Part shown: positions 1 through 6,920 of the stretch, one piece after another
Layout of the letters: each line of letters opens with the position of its first letter
How positions within the stretch are numbered: position 1 is the first letter of the stretch
DNA from: Akkermansiaceae bacterium UBA4145
GTDB lineage: Bacteria > Verrucomicrobiota > Verrucomicrobiia > Verrucomicrobiales > Akkermansiaceae
Direction: 5' to 3'
Assembly: GCA_002380675.1 (NCBI GenBank)
Contig: DFWB01000013.1
Span: 1-20,631, forward strand
Length of the DNA stretch: 20,631 nucleotides
Program-made: the position numbers and the translations under genes
The notes under the pieces: model-generated
Seen by the model: only the letters and a program-made list of their open reading frames with translations
Told to the model about the DNA's origin: nothing
The model's database searches: none

Positions 1-189
1 GGAGCCAGAAAGCGTGGGATGGGACGCACGGTAGGTATCTTAGAAGATAAAATGCTCCTCATCAACCGATTCGGCCGGGATTCGACGGGCCGGGAGAAGG
101 AGATCCCGGTTAGTGCTTTCGGGGAGAAAGTTCTGCTTTACTGCTCGTGTTCACGGCCTCCTTGCTCCCAGAATCCAGCGTCAACATGA
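1..189 (+). CDS. Possible 3' end of an upstream gene (fragment)
   Basis: This frame is open from the left edge to a TGA at 187-189, giving about 62 residues including GRTVGILEDKMLLINRFG and ending in NPAST. The stop overlaps the preferred ATG of the downstream sulfatase (186-188) as ATGA, an arrangement typical of translationally coupled genes. I do not recognise the residues and see no domain. The Cys/Pro-rich end (CSCSRPPCSQNP) is unlike a normal C-terminus, so the frame may simply be open by chance. The other two plus-strand frames stop at about 34 and 50, either of which could instead be the true end of an upstream gene. Low confidence. Confidence 0.22.
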   Translation, partial: GARKRGMGRTVGILEDKMLLINRFGRDSTGREKEIPVSAFGEKVLLYCSCSRPPCSQNPAST

Positions 190-1688
190 AGTTCCTAGCC
201 TTAACTGCATCTCTGCTTTTTACCGCCCTCCTTCCTGCTGCCGAGCACCCTAATGTCGTCATCGTCTATGGAGACGATGTCGGCTACGGGGATGTCGGGG
301 TCTATGGTGCTACCAAGATCCCCACTCCCTTCATCGATAAGATTGCGGGGGAGGGACTGCGGTTCACTGACGGGCACTGTACGGCGGCCACCTGCACTCC
401 CTCACGCTACTCGATGCTCACCGGGCTTTATGGATTTCGGGAAGGAGTAAGAATTCTTCCCCCTAACGCGCCGCTTTGCATTCCAACGGATATCCTTACG
501 CTGCCCAAGCTCTTCCGCCGGGCTGGCTATAAGACGGGGGTGGTCGGCAAGTGGCACCTCGGACTGGGTGCTAAGGATAGTCCGGTGAACTGGAATGGGG
601 ATGTCAAGCCGGGCCCTTTGGAAGTTGGGTTCGACTACTCCTTTCTCCTGCCATCTACGAACGACCGGGTTCCCTGTGTCTATCTCGAGAACTATCGGGT
701 GGTGAACCTGGACCCCTCCGATCCACTTTATGTGAACGCCGCCCCGGAAGGGCATACAAGCACGGTCTATCCCTACGGTCGAACCAACCCCGAGGCGGAG
801 ACCTATTACCCGGGCGATCATCAGCACAGTGAAACTGTGATCAACGGGATCGGACGCATCGGTAAGATGTGGGGTGGAAAGTCAGCGCTTTGGAACGACG
901 AGACCATGGCCGATGAGTTCGCGGTGCAGGCTCGCAAGTTTCTTGAACGGCAGAAGAAGGAGAAACCCTTTTTCCTCTACGTTTCCTCTCAGGATATTCA
1001 TGTGCCACGGGCCCCGCATCCCAGATTTCAAGGTAAGACCAAGCTCGGAAAACGTGGAGACGCGATGGTGCAGTTTGACTGGATGGTCGGAGCGGTCTCG
1101 CAGGCTCTTGAAGACACCGGCTTTGCGGAAAATACCATTTTTATCGTCTCTTCGGACAATGGACCGGTTTACGATGATGGCTACACTGACGGCTCCACGG
1201 TGCGTAAGTCCACTGAGGAGTCTGACCAGGGGCACGATGGCTCCGGCCCCTACCGCGGGGGAAAATACCAGATTTATGAGGGGGGGACGCGAGTGCCTTT
1301 TCTGGTTCGCTGGCCCGCGAGGATCAAGCCCGGGGTGTCCTCAGCCCTTGTGAGCCAGATTGATTTTGTTGCCTCCTTTGCTGAATTGCTTGGAATCAAA
1401 CTCAAGGCTGGAGAAGCTCGTGACAGCCGGAGCACGCTGGCTGCCTTTCTCGGTGAGAGCGAGACGGGAGTGCCCTTTACCTTGGAAGAAGCGGGATGGC
1501 AGGTGGCTATCCGTTCGGGGGACTGGAAGTTTATCCCCGGACAGAAGAAGAAAGGGCCTCAGCTCTACGACCTGTCGAAGGATGTGGGAGAGCAGGACAA
1601 TGTGCAGGCCAAGCATCCTGAGGTCGCCAAGCGGCTTGCGACTCAGCTCTCTGCCTTGCGTAAAGGAAAGGGCTTGAGGAGTAAGTAA
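186..1688 (+). CDS. Secreted sulfatase, arylsulfatase type
   Basis: This is a 500-residue sulfatase of the alkaline-phosphatase superfamily, predicted to hydrolyse sulfate esters outside the cytoplasm. Residues 1-18 are a signal peptide ending near ALLPAAE. The core starts with NVVIVYGDDVGYGD (metal ligands D30, D31). C70 of the CTPSR motif is the predicted formylglycine residue. K122 and H124 lie in GKWHLG, H272 in QDIHVPRAPH, and D324/N325 in SSDNGP are further metal ligands; RGGKYQIYEGGTRVPF follows. Length is normal for the family. I chose ATG 186 rather than GTG 147 because it places the signal peptide at the very N-terminus and overlaps the upstream stop as ATGA. Activity would need a formylglycine-generating enzyme, not present here. 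The substrate cannot be told from sequence alone; a carbohydrate or small aryl sulfate are both possible. Confidence 0.95.
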   Translation: MKFLALTASLLFTALLPAAEHPNVVIVYGDDVGYGDVGVYGATKIPTPFIDKIAGEGLRFTDGHCTAATCTPSRYSMLTGLYGFREGVRILPPNAPLCIPTDILTLPKLFRRAGYKTGVVGKWHLGLGAKDSPVNWNGDVKPGPLEVGFDYSFLLPSTNDRVPCVYLENYRVVNLDPSDPLYVNAAPEGHTSTVYPYGRTNPEAETYYPGDHQHSETVINGIGRIGKMWGGKSALWNDETMADEFAVQARKFLERQKKEKPFFLYVSSQDIHVPRAPHPRFQGKTKLGKRGDAMVQFDWMVGAVSQALEDTGFAENTIFIVSSDNGPVYDDGYTDGSTVRKSTEESDQGHDGSGPYRGGKYQIYEGGTRVPFLVRWPARIKPGVSSALVSQIDFVASFAELLGIKLKAGEARDSRSTLAAFLGESETGVPFTLEEAGWQVAIRSGDWKFIPGQKKKGPQLYDLSKDVGEQDNVQAKHPEVAKRLATQLSALRKGKGLRSK

Positions 1689-1693
1689 TACTG

Positions 1694-1708
1694 CCAGTTT
1701 GGAACTGG
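1694..1708 (+). repeat. Small perfect hairpin just after sulfatase stop
   Basis: CCAGTT-TGG-AACTGG forms a perfect 6-bp stem starting 6 bases after the sulfatase stop. It is followed by GTGTCTTT, which is too poor in T for a confident intrinsic terminator. It may stabilise the 3' end or take part in termination between the convergent genes. Confidence 0.25.
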
Positions 1709-1745
1709 GTGTCTTTGGTGACCTCCATGGTAGCGGGTGGTTCGA

Positions 1746-1762
1746 CAACTCAGTTCGAGTTG
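1746..1762. repeat. Small perfect inverted repeat in convergent gap
   Basis: CAACTC-AGTTC-GAGTTG is a 6-bp perfect inverted repeat with a 5-base loop, in the middle of the 178-bp gap between the convergent sulfatase and beta-propeller genes. There is no T-run on either side. It could be a chance hairpin. Confidence 0.2.
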
Positions 1763-1830
1763 CCTCCCTCCGAGAGCGGAAAACTCTTCCTGCGAGCCAG
1801 CCTCCTGAAAGAGAGATAAAGAGAAGGGGT

Positions 1831-1860
1831 GCCCGTAGTTCTTCGGGTCGTTTTTCTTTT
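1831..1860 (+). terminator. Candidate intrinsic terminator for the sulfatase transcript
   Basis: GCCCG (1831-1835) can pair with CGGGT (1844-1848, one G-T pair) across an 8-base loop. It is followed by CG and then TTTTTCTTTT at 1851-1860. The U-rich tract is good but the stem is short, so this is a moderate to weak call. It would end plus-strand transcription just before the convergent gene's stop at 1867. Confidence 0.35.
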
Positions 1861-1866
1861 GGGTTT

Positions 1867-3201
1867 TTAGTCTTCCTTGGCCAAGGAGAGGCAAATGATT
1901 TCCGTATCATTACGGATGAAGGCACATTTGTTGGCGTAGGCAGGATGGGTCCAGACGATGCGCCGCTGGCGCAGGTCGGCGCCATTGGGTGCGATGACAT
2001 GGGCACGGTCAATCTCCTCGTATCCCTTGGGAGAGAGTCGGGCAATGGCGAGGTCTCCCTTCTCGGTGAACAGGAAATAGCGGTCCTCGTGCGGCGTCAC
2101 AAAGGCAGTGCCCCATCGGGTGGGCTTGTCGAGGTTGATGGGCTTGAAGGACTCCCAGACCCGCTTGCCAGTAAGGGCCTCCATACAGCGAAACTGCCCG
2201 TAACTACAGGCCGCGAAAAGGTGGCCGTCCCGCAGGACGGCGGTGTTCATGATTCCGTGGAGATGAGTGGTTTTGCGTTCACTGGCCTGTTCGGTGCGGT
2301 AGACGATCTTTGGGCTACTGTGATCAGCCTTGAGCTGAAGAAGCATGGAGCCGTTATAGAACGAGGAGAGGAAGAGGTGATCCTCATCAATCATCTGAGG
2401 AACAGGAATGCTGAGGCCAAAACGAATCTTCCAAGGGACGGACCAGAGTTCTTTCCCGGTCTTCGGGTCGAGAGCGTTGACGCTTTCAGGGTGCCAGATG
2501 ATGAGAAGCTCACGTCCTTTGTGAGAGACAAGCTGGGGCGGACAGTAACCTGGCTGGGCCGCGGTCAGGGAGCGCCAGATCTCCTTGCCGGTTTTCTTGT
2601 GAAAGGCGACCGCTGTGCTTCCTGCTCCGCCGGCGAGACAGATCAGGAGGTCTCCGTGAATGAGTGGGGAGGCCGCAAAGCCCCAGGTCTGGGTTTTGAT
2701 GCCGAACCGCTCCTTGAAGTCATGCTGCCAGATCTCTGCTCCATCTTGTGCGGCGCGGCAGAGAAGAAGTCCCTCGGCTCCGAAGGTGTAGACTCGCTCT
2801 TCATTGACGAGGGGAGTCACTCTGGGGCCTGCGGGATAGGACATGGTATAGGCGCAAGGGTAGGACTCTTCCCACAGGATCTCGCCGGTAGAGGCGTCGA
2901 GGCAGAGGAGGCGTTCTGATCCGGGTTGGGCTCCGGTGCGGGCAGATTGCCGCTTCGCGTCGGCGCTCTGGTCGACCTGCCGGTCCATGAGGTAGACGCG
3001 ATTATTGACGACCGCGGGACCTGCATACCCCCGGCGGATGGGGGTGCGCCAGAGAACCTTTGGGCCTCCTTCAGGAAATTTATCGAGGACGCCAGTCTCC
3101 CTCCATACCCCATCTCGGCGTGGGCCAAACCATTGGGGCCAGTCATCGGCAACGGCTGAAAAGGGGGCGAGAGCTAAAAGCAGAACAAGGATGAGTTTCA
3201 T
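1867..3201 (-). CDS. Secreted PQQ-like beta-propeller repeat protein
   Basis: This 444-residue protein has a signal peptide (MKLILVLLLALAPFSAVA) followed by DDWPQWFGPRRDGVWRETG, the characteristic start of the large PQQ-binding-like beta-propeller family common in Planctomycetes and Verrucomicrobia. Several propeller blades are visible as repeats of the type LLCLDASTGEILWEE, FHKKTGKEIWRS, NALDPKTGKELWSV and RCMEALTGKRVWES. It is predicted to be periplasmic or secreted. The family is related in fold to PQQ dehydrogenases and BamB, but I see no clear quinone-binding or catalytic residues, so an enzymatic role should not be assumed; a scaffold or ligand-binding role is equally possible. It converges with the upstream sulfatase and diverges from the small gene at 3298. 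The ATG at 3199-3201 has no Shine-Dalgarno sequence. Confidence 0.9.
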   Translation of the reverse strand: MKLILVLLLALAPFSAVADDWPQWFGPRRDGVWRETGVLDKFPEGGPKVLWRTPIRRGYAGPAVVNNRVYLMDRQVDQSADAKRQSARTGAQPGSERLLCLDASTGEILWEESYPCAYTMSYPAGPRVTPLVNEERVYTFGAEGLLLCRAAQDGAEIWQHDFKERFGIKTQTWGFAASPLIHGDLLICLAGGAGSTAVAFHKKTGKEIWRSLTAAQPGYCPPQLVSHKGRELLIIWHPESVNALDPKTGKELWSVPWKIRFGLSIPVPQMIDEDHLFLSSFYNGSMLLQLKADHSSPKIVYRTEQASERKTTHLHGIMNTAVLRDGHLFAACSYGQFRCMEALTGKRVWESFKPINLDKPTRWGTAFVTPHEDRYFLFTEKGDLAIARLSPKGYEEIDRAHVIAPNGADLRQRRIVWTHPAYANKCAFIRNDTEIICLSLAKED

Positions 3202-3235
3202 GGCAGTTTCTGAGGTTACAGAATTCCGGGTCCTT

Positions 3236-3253
3236 TGCCATTATCCAATGGCA
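3236..3253. promoter_or_regulatory. Perfect 18-bp inverted repeat between divergent genes
   Basis: TGCCATT-ATCC-AATGGCA is a perfect 7-bp inverted repeat with a 4-base centre. It lies in the 96-bp gap between the beta-propeller gene (-, starting at 3201) and the small gene (+, starting at 3298). The position, 35 bp from one start and 44 bp from the other, suits an operator for a dimeric regulator or a hairpin in a 5' leader. I know of no matching regulator. Confidence 0.35.
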
Positions 3254-3297
3254 GCCGAGAGGCGCTGTGCTAATCTCCTGCCAACCTCACTAAATTG

Positions 3298-3570
3298 ATG
3301 GACGTTACCAACAAAAGTAAAAAACCCCTGATTGTTCCGCTCCCAGGCGGCAAGCGTCTCTTTCTCGCGCCTGGCAAGACAGGGCAGGTGACTCCCAAGG
3401 CCCTCGATCATCCGCCAGTGGCTAAATTGATCGAGAGTGGGGATTTGAAGTCAGCGGTTGGTTCGCAGGGTCCAAGCAATCGTGGCCAAGGTAAGGTTAG
3501 TGGTCCGTCAGGTGGAAGTAGTTCTGCCAAGGGTGGGTCCGGAGCGGCACGCCAGTCTGGGGACCGGTAG
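3298..3570 (+). CDS. Small uncharacterised protein with Gly/Ser-rich tail
   Basis: This encodes a 90-residue protein with no signal peptide and no Cys. Residues 1-50 look like a compact, conserved small domain built on KKPLIVPLPGGKRLFLAPG, KTGQVTPKALDHPPVAKL and IESGDLKSA. The segment resembles small bacterial proteins of unknown function that carry a PGGK...LxPGKTG pattern; I cannot name a family. From about residue 52 the tail is low-complexity and rich in Gly, Ser and Lys/Arg (for example SGGSSSAKGGSGAARQSGDR), probably disordered and nucleic-acid-friendly, though that is only inference. A TTG directly precedes the ATG; I chose the ATG. It stands alone, between a divergent and a convergent neighbour. 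No function is assigned. Confidence 0.6.
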   Translation: MDVTNKSKKPLIVPLPGGKRLFLAPGKTGQVTPKALDHPPVAKLIESGDLKSAVGSQGPSNRGQGKVSGPSGGSSSAKGGSGAARQSGDR

Positions 3571-3580
3571 TTTCACTGCC

Positions 3581-3595
3581 TTGAGGAAACCTCAG
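3581..3595. repeat. Short hairpin between convergent genes
   Basis: TTGAGG-AAA-CCTCAG (3581-3595) forms a 6-bp stem with one G-T pair in the 49-bp gap between the small gene and the convergent RNase gene. No T-run follows on either strand, so it is only a weak terminator candidate. Confidence 0.2.
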
Positions 3596-3619
3596 AAGCT
3601 AGGGAGTGGTACGTAACAG

Positions 3620-5122
3620 TCAGGGTCTCCCTGCTGAGTTTTTCCGCGGTTCGTGCTTGGTGGAAGAGAGGGTAAACTCGATTCGTTGTCTCTCCCTATC
3701 GACGTGGGATATAGTGACCTGAACGGGGCTCCCGAGAGTAATAAGTCTCCCCGTGTTTCGGTCTCGAACCTGCTGCTGGCGGAGATCGAAATGATATAGA
3801 TTTTGCTTTAGGAGTCGGCGGGGGACGAGTCCGTGGACTCCAAGTTCGGAGACCTCTACGAGAATCCCGAAGGTGCAAATCTGGGTAACGAGTGCGTTGT
3901 GCAGGGGGGTGTCTCCGCTCCTGAGTTTGTGGATGAGGTAATCGCACAGTTTCGAACGCTTGCTTTCTTTCTCAGCTTCGGAGGAGTTTTTTTCGGTCAC
4001 CGAAAGATGCTCTGCGATGCGGTGGAGTTCACGGGGTCTTGTGGCCCTGCTCTCGAAAAGGGATCGGTGGACGAGGAGGTCGGCATAGCGCCTAATGGGG
4101 GAGGTGAAGTGCGCGTAATGGTCCTTCGCCAGTCCGAAATGACCCTTGGGTCTGGTTGTGTAGCGCGCCCTCGGCAGGGTGCGCAGAAATCCAATCTGAA
4201 GTGCAGGTCCAGCAGGGGTTCGGTCGAGGCTGGCCATCACCCTCTGAATTTCTCGGTGTGATTTCAGGTTGCCACATGGAATCTGGTGGCGGCGGAGGGA
4301 TCCCCGAAATTCCCGGAGACGAGCCGGGTCGGGTCGTTCGTGGGTGCGATGGATGGTCACCCGTTGCAATCTGGTGAGCCTAGTTGCAACGGCTTCGTTT
4401 GCCAGGAGCATGAATTCCTCGATCAGCTGATGCGCTCTGTCGTGGAAGACAGGTTCTATGGCTTTGACTCGCCCCTGTCGGTTCAGGAGAAGGCGTGTTT
4501 CCCTGGAGGGAAATTCCAGTGATCCTGATTGGACACGTTGAGCGCGGATCTTCTGAGCGAGGCGATCCGAGTAACGAAGCATAGTCTCAAGATGGCCTTG
4601 CTGAGTGCCGTGGATAATGCCCATGGCCTCCGTGTATGAAAATCGTCTCTTGGATCGGATAAGAGCTGAGAAGAAACGGGTCCCAAGGACTTTGCCGTCG
4701 CTCGTAAGAGTGAATTCAACGCACTTTGTGAGGCGGTCGGAGTCAGGGTGGAGAGAGCAGAGGCCATTGCTCAGGCTGCTTGGGAGCATGGGAATGACCC
4801 GGTCCACGAGATAGGTGGAGTTGCCTCGAAGGCGCGCTTCCCTGTCTAGTAGAGAATTTGCCTTCACGTAATGAGAGACGTCGGCGACATGAACCCGGAG
4901 TTTCCAGCGCTTCCCTCTGGTTCGCTGTAGGGAAAAGGCGTCATCAAGATCCAGAGCATAGGCCGGGTCGATACTGATCACCGAATCGCTACGGCAGTCT
5001 TCACGGCCGATAGTATCCTGTTGTTTGATATGCGAGCCGAACTTTTCGGCTTCACGGAGGACGTTCTTTGGAAACGATTCGCGGAGGGGCGATCCCGTCT
5101 TGAAGCGGGATTGGGATTTCAT
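3620..5122 (-). CDS. RNB-domain exoribonuclease (RNase R/II type) without N-terminal cold-shock domains
   Basis: This is a predicted 3'-5' exoribonuclease of about 500 residues. The RNB domain (about 45-360) carries the four catalytic aspartates in IDPAYALDLDDAF (D52, D58, D60, D61), the NSTYLVDRVIPMLP substrate-clamp segment (Y104), IEEFMLLANEAVA, VTIHRTHERPDP, and the signature HFTSPIRRYADLLVHR (about 338-353). A C-terminal S1 RNA-binding domain occupies about 408-486. Residues 1-30 (ESFPKNVLREAEKFG) match the linker that normally sits between the cold-shock domains and RNB in RNase R. The one or two cold-shock domains of 700-800-residue RNase R are missing: the frame is stopped by TGA just upstream of a TTG at 5224, and the extra 34 residues to that TTG look non-conserved. 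ATG 5122 is preferred, but the start is uncertain. The catalytic residues look intact, so this is probably functional or a recently shortened copy. Confidence 0.88.
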   Translation of the reverse strand: MKSQSRFKTGSPLRESFPKNVLREAEKFGSHIKQQDTIGREDCRSDSVISIDPAYALDLDDAFSLQRTRGKRWKLRVHVADVSHYVKANSLLDREARLRGNSTYLVDRVIPMLPSSLSNGLCSLHPDSDRLTKCVEFTLTSDGKVLGTRFFSALIRSKRRFSYTEAMGIIHGTQQGHLETMLRYSDRLAQKIRAQRVQSGSLEFPSRETRLLLNRQGRVKAIEPVFHDRAHQLIEEFMLLANEAVATRLTRLQRVTIHRTHERPDPARLREFRGSLRRHQIPCGNLKSHREIQRVMASLDRTPAGPALQIGFLRTLPRARYTTRPKGHFGLAKDHYAHFTSPIRRYADLLVHRSLFESRATRPRELHRIAEHLSVTEKNSSEAEKESKRSKLCDYLIHKLRSGDTPLHNALVTQICTFGILVEVSELGVHGLVPRRLLKQNLYHFDLRQQQVRDRNTGRLITLGSPVQVTISHVDRERQRIEFTLSSTKHEPRKNSAGRP

Positions 5123-5216
5123 TGTAGCTATGGAATATAATTTGAGCCTGCTGGTCATCGTGGGAATAGTCCACGAAAGGGGCTCGGGTCCTTGCCGGCA
5201 GTGTCCTGCGGCAGGG

Positions 5217-5262
5217 GACTCCAAAGAAGGGAGTCACGAGGAGCTGCCACCTGGCAGCTGCC
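5217..5262. repeat. Cluster of perfect inverted repeats upstream of RNase gene
   Basis: Two perfect hairpins follow each other: GACTCC-(7 nt)-GGAGTC at 5217-5235, and AGCTGCCA-CC-TGGCAGCT at 5242-5259, the latter overlapping the 10-bp palindrome GGCAGCTGCC (5253-5262). A third small one, CCTG-CGG-CAGG, lies just outside at 5206-5216. They sit between the iduronate-type sulfatase stop (5307) and the RNase start. No T-run follows on the minus strand, so they are not classic terminators; a leader structure or binding site for the RNase gene is possible. Confidence 0.35.
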
Positions 5263-5306
5263 TATAGATTGGCGCCGCCCGTTTCAATAGCAAGGCAAAT
5301 AGAGGG

Positions 5307-6824
5307 CTACTTGCCTTTGATGACCTTTCCGGTCTTTTTGCGGGTCCATGTGAAGTTGTGGTGATCAAAGATGAAAGCCTTCTTCGGGGCTACAGGTTGA
5401 GATGGGGTTTGTGGAATCCATTTTCTGGCGCCTCTGATCAGCTCTTTATGCCTCGGGTCCTTTGCGAGGTTCGTTCGTTCCTCTGGGTCGGATCGATGGT
5501 CATAAAGTTCCCATTCTCCACTCGTATAATGAATGGCCCGGTGGTGAAGAGTCCGCACCGAAATATGGCCAGACTCTTCGATGGTAAGGGCTGGGCGCTC
5601 GCGGATTTTCTCCGGGTCCGTAAGCCATGGAACAAGGCTTATGCCGTCAAGATTGCTGACTGGAGGGAGATGGCACAATTCAATCAGAGTGGGGAAAATG
5701 TCTACGAGGCTGGCTGGTTGTGCGCAGCGCTGGCTAATACCCCCGGCCTTTGGAGCGCTGATGATCAGGGGGACTCTGGTAGCTTCCTCCCAGAGAGTCC
5801 GTTTATGCCAGTGTCCCTTTTCGCCGAGGTGCCATCCGTGGTCGGACCAGAGAACGATGACGGTGTTATCGGATGCAGTGCTTTTTCTCAGAGAGTCGAG
5901 CACGCGGCCGACAAGGGCGTCAGCGAAGGAGATGCTGGCGAGATAATGCTGGATCGCGGTCGGCCAACGACCCGTCTCTCGAATCCTGCGAAGATCACCC
6001 GATTTTTTTTCGGCGAGCTTGCGCCCGGGACTGGGAATGTCATTGAGATCTTCCGGGATGTTTTCCGGGATTTGGATCTGATCCAGCGGGTAGAGGTCGA
6101 GGTATTTTTGTGGGGTGTACCACGGTAGATGAGGATGAAAGATTCCGCAGGCGAGAAAGAACGGCTTATTGGTTGCTCGCTGGTCGAGGTTCTCAAGGTA
6201 TTTGATGGCGTAATCGGCTACCAGAGAGTCGTCATACTGGCTCTCCTGCTGAGGCAGAACCCCCCAGTCCGCCTCGCCGGAATAGAGTTTAATTCCTGAG
6301 TAGGGAAACCCTCTAGGGCGAGGCTTGGCTGCTGTCCAGGGGTAAGATCGATCGCCGTGTCGGAGCCATCCATTATCATTGAAGGGGGCTCTCTTAAAGT
6401 GATCCCATTGGATCGGTGGGTTATTCCCCGCGGTGTGGTGGAATATTTTTCCGGTTCCTATGGTGTGGTATCCATTCTCTCTAAAGTGAATTGGGATGGT
6501 GCGGAGGTTGGGAAGATTCGGCTTCCACCAGTGCTGGTTGTTGTAGATGCCTGTAGAAGTTGGGTAAAGACCGCTCAGAACCGAGGCTCTGCTGGGGCAG
6601 CACACTGGAGCAGGACAGTGAGCGTTGGTGAATGCGGTACCACGGGCTGCGAGGCGGTCCAGGTTAGGAGTGTGCACCTTTCCCGGATAGCCTCCAAGGA
6701 ATCCCACCCAGTCGTTAAGGTCATCGATGGCCAGAAAAAGAACGTGAGGGCGAGGCTTTGCGGATAGGGGTTCCGTGACGAATTGACCCGCAATCAGTAA
6801 GAAAAGAACGAGAAGAGGCCTCAC
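5307..6824 (-). CDS. Secreted sulfatase, iduronate-2-sulfatase type
   Basis: This 505-residue sulfatase is predicted to act outside the cytoplasm on a sulfated sugar. The GTG start at 6824 gives a clean signal peptide (MRPLLVLFLLIAGQFVTEPLSA); a TTG at 6908 in the same frame would add 28 residues and leave only 12 bp to the divergent gene, so I prefer GTG. Metal ligands are D34/D35 in FLAIDDLNDW. C75 of the CCPSR motif is the predicted formylglycine. Then come GTGKIFHH, FHPHLPWYTPQKYLDLY and WSDHGWHLGEKGHWHKRTLWEE, all typical of the iduronate-2-sulfatase-like branch. The tail is basic (WTRKKTGKVIKGK). It is not a recent duplicate of the sulfatase at 186: the two share only the catalytic core motifs. 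Substrate is unknown; the iduronate label reflects family similarity only. Maturation needs a formylglycine-generating enzyme elsewhere. Confidence 0.93.
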   Translation of the reverse strand: MRPLLVLFLLIAGQFVTEPLSAKPRPHVLFLAIDDLNDWVGFLGGYPGKVHTPNLDRLAARGTAFTNAHCPAPVCCPSRASVLSGLYPTSTGIYNNQHWWKPNLPNLRTIPIHFRENGYHTIGTGKIFHHTAGNNPPIQWDHFKRAPFNDNGWLRHGDRSYPWTAAKPRPRGFPYSGIKLYSGEADWGVLPQQESQYDDSLVADYAIKYLENLDQRATNKPFFLACGIFHPHLPWYTPQKYLDLYPLDQIQIPENIPEDLNDIPSPGRKLAEKKSGDLRRIRETGRWPTAIQHYLASISFADALVGRVLDSLRKSTASDNTVIVLWSDHGWHLGEKGHWHKRTLWEEATRVPLIISAPKAGGISQRCAQPASLVDIFPTLIELCHLPPVSNLDGISLVPWLTDPEKIRERPALTIEESGHISVRTLHHRAIHYTSGEWELYDHRSDPEERTNLAKDPRHKELIRGARKWIPQTPSQPVAPKKAFIFDHHNFTWTRKKTGKVIKGK

Positions 6825-6920
6825 GAGAGGGGCAAGTGAGCACCAAAGGGGTATTCTGGCAAGAATTGACGCTACCCTGTTCGACGACTCGGTGCTAATG
6901 TCTCTCAAGCAGTTTAAATT

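Noticed and set aside
147..185. GTG start for the first sulfatase
   Set aside because: It would put 13 polar residues before a well-formed signal peptide; ATG 186 also overlaps the upstream stop.
1699..2919. A 406-codon plus-strand open frame opposite the beta-propeller gene
   Set aside because: It lies entirely antisense to a gene with clear signal peptide and propeller motifs, has no recognisable domain, and is expected from GC-rich coding on the other strand.
5358..6128. A 256-codon plus-strand open frame opposite the iduronate-type sulfatase
   Set aside because: The minus strand carries complete sulfatase catalytic motifs here; the plus-strand product shows no family features.
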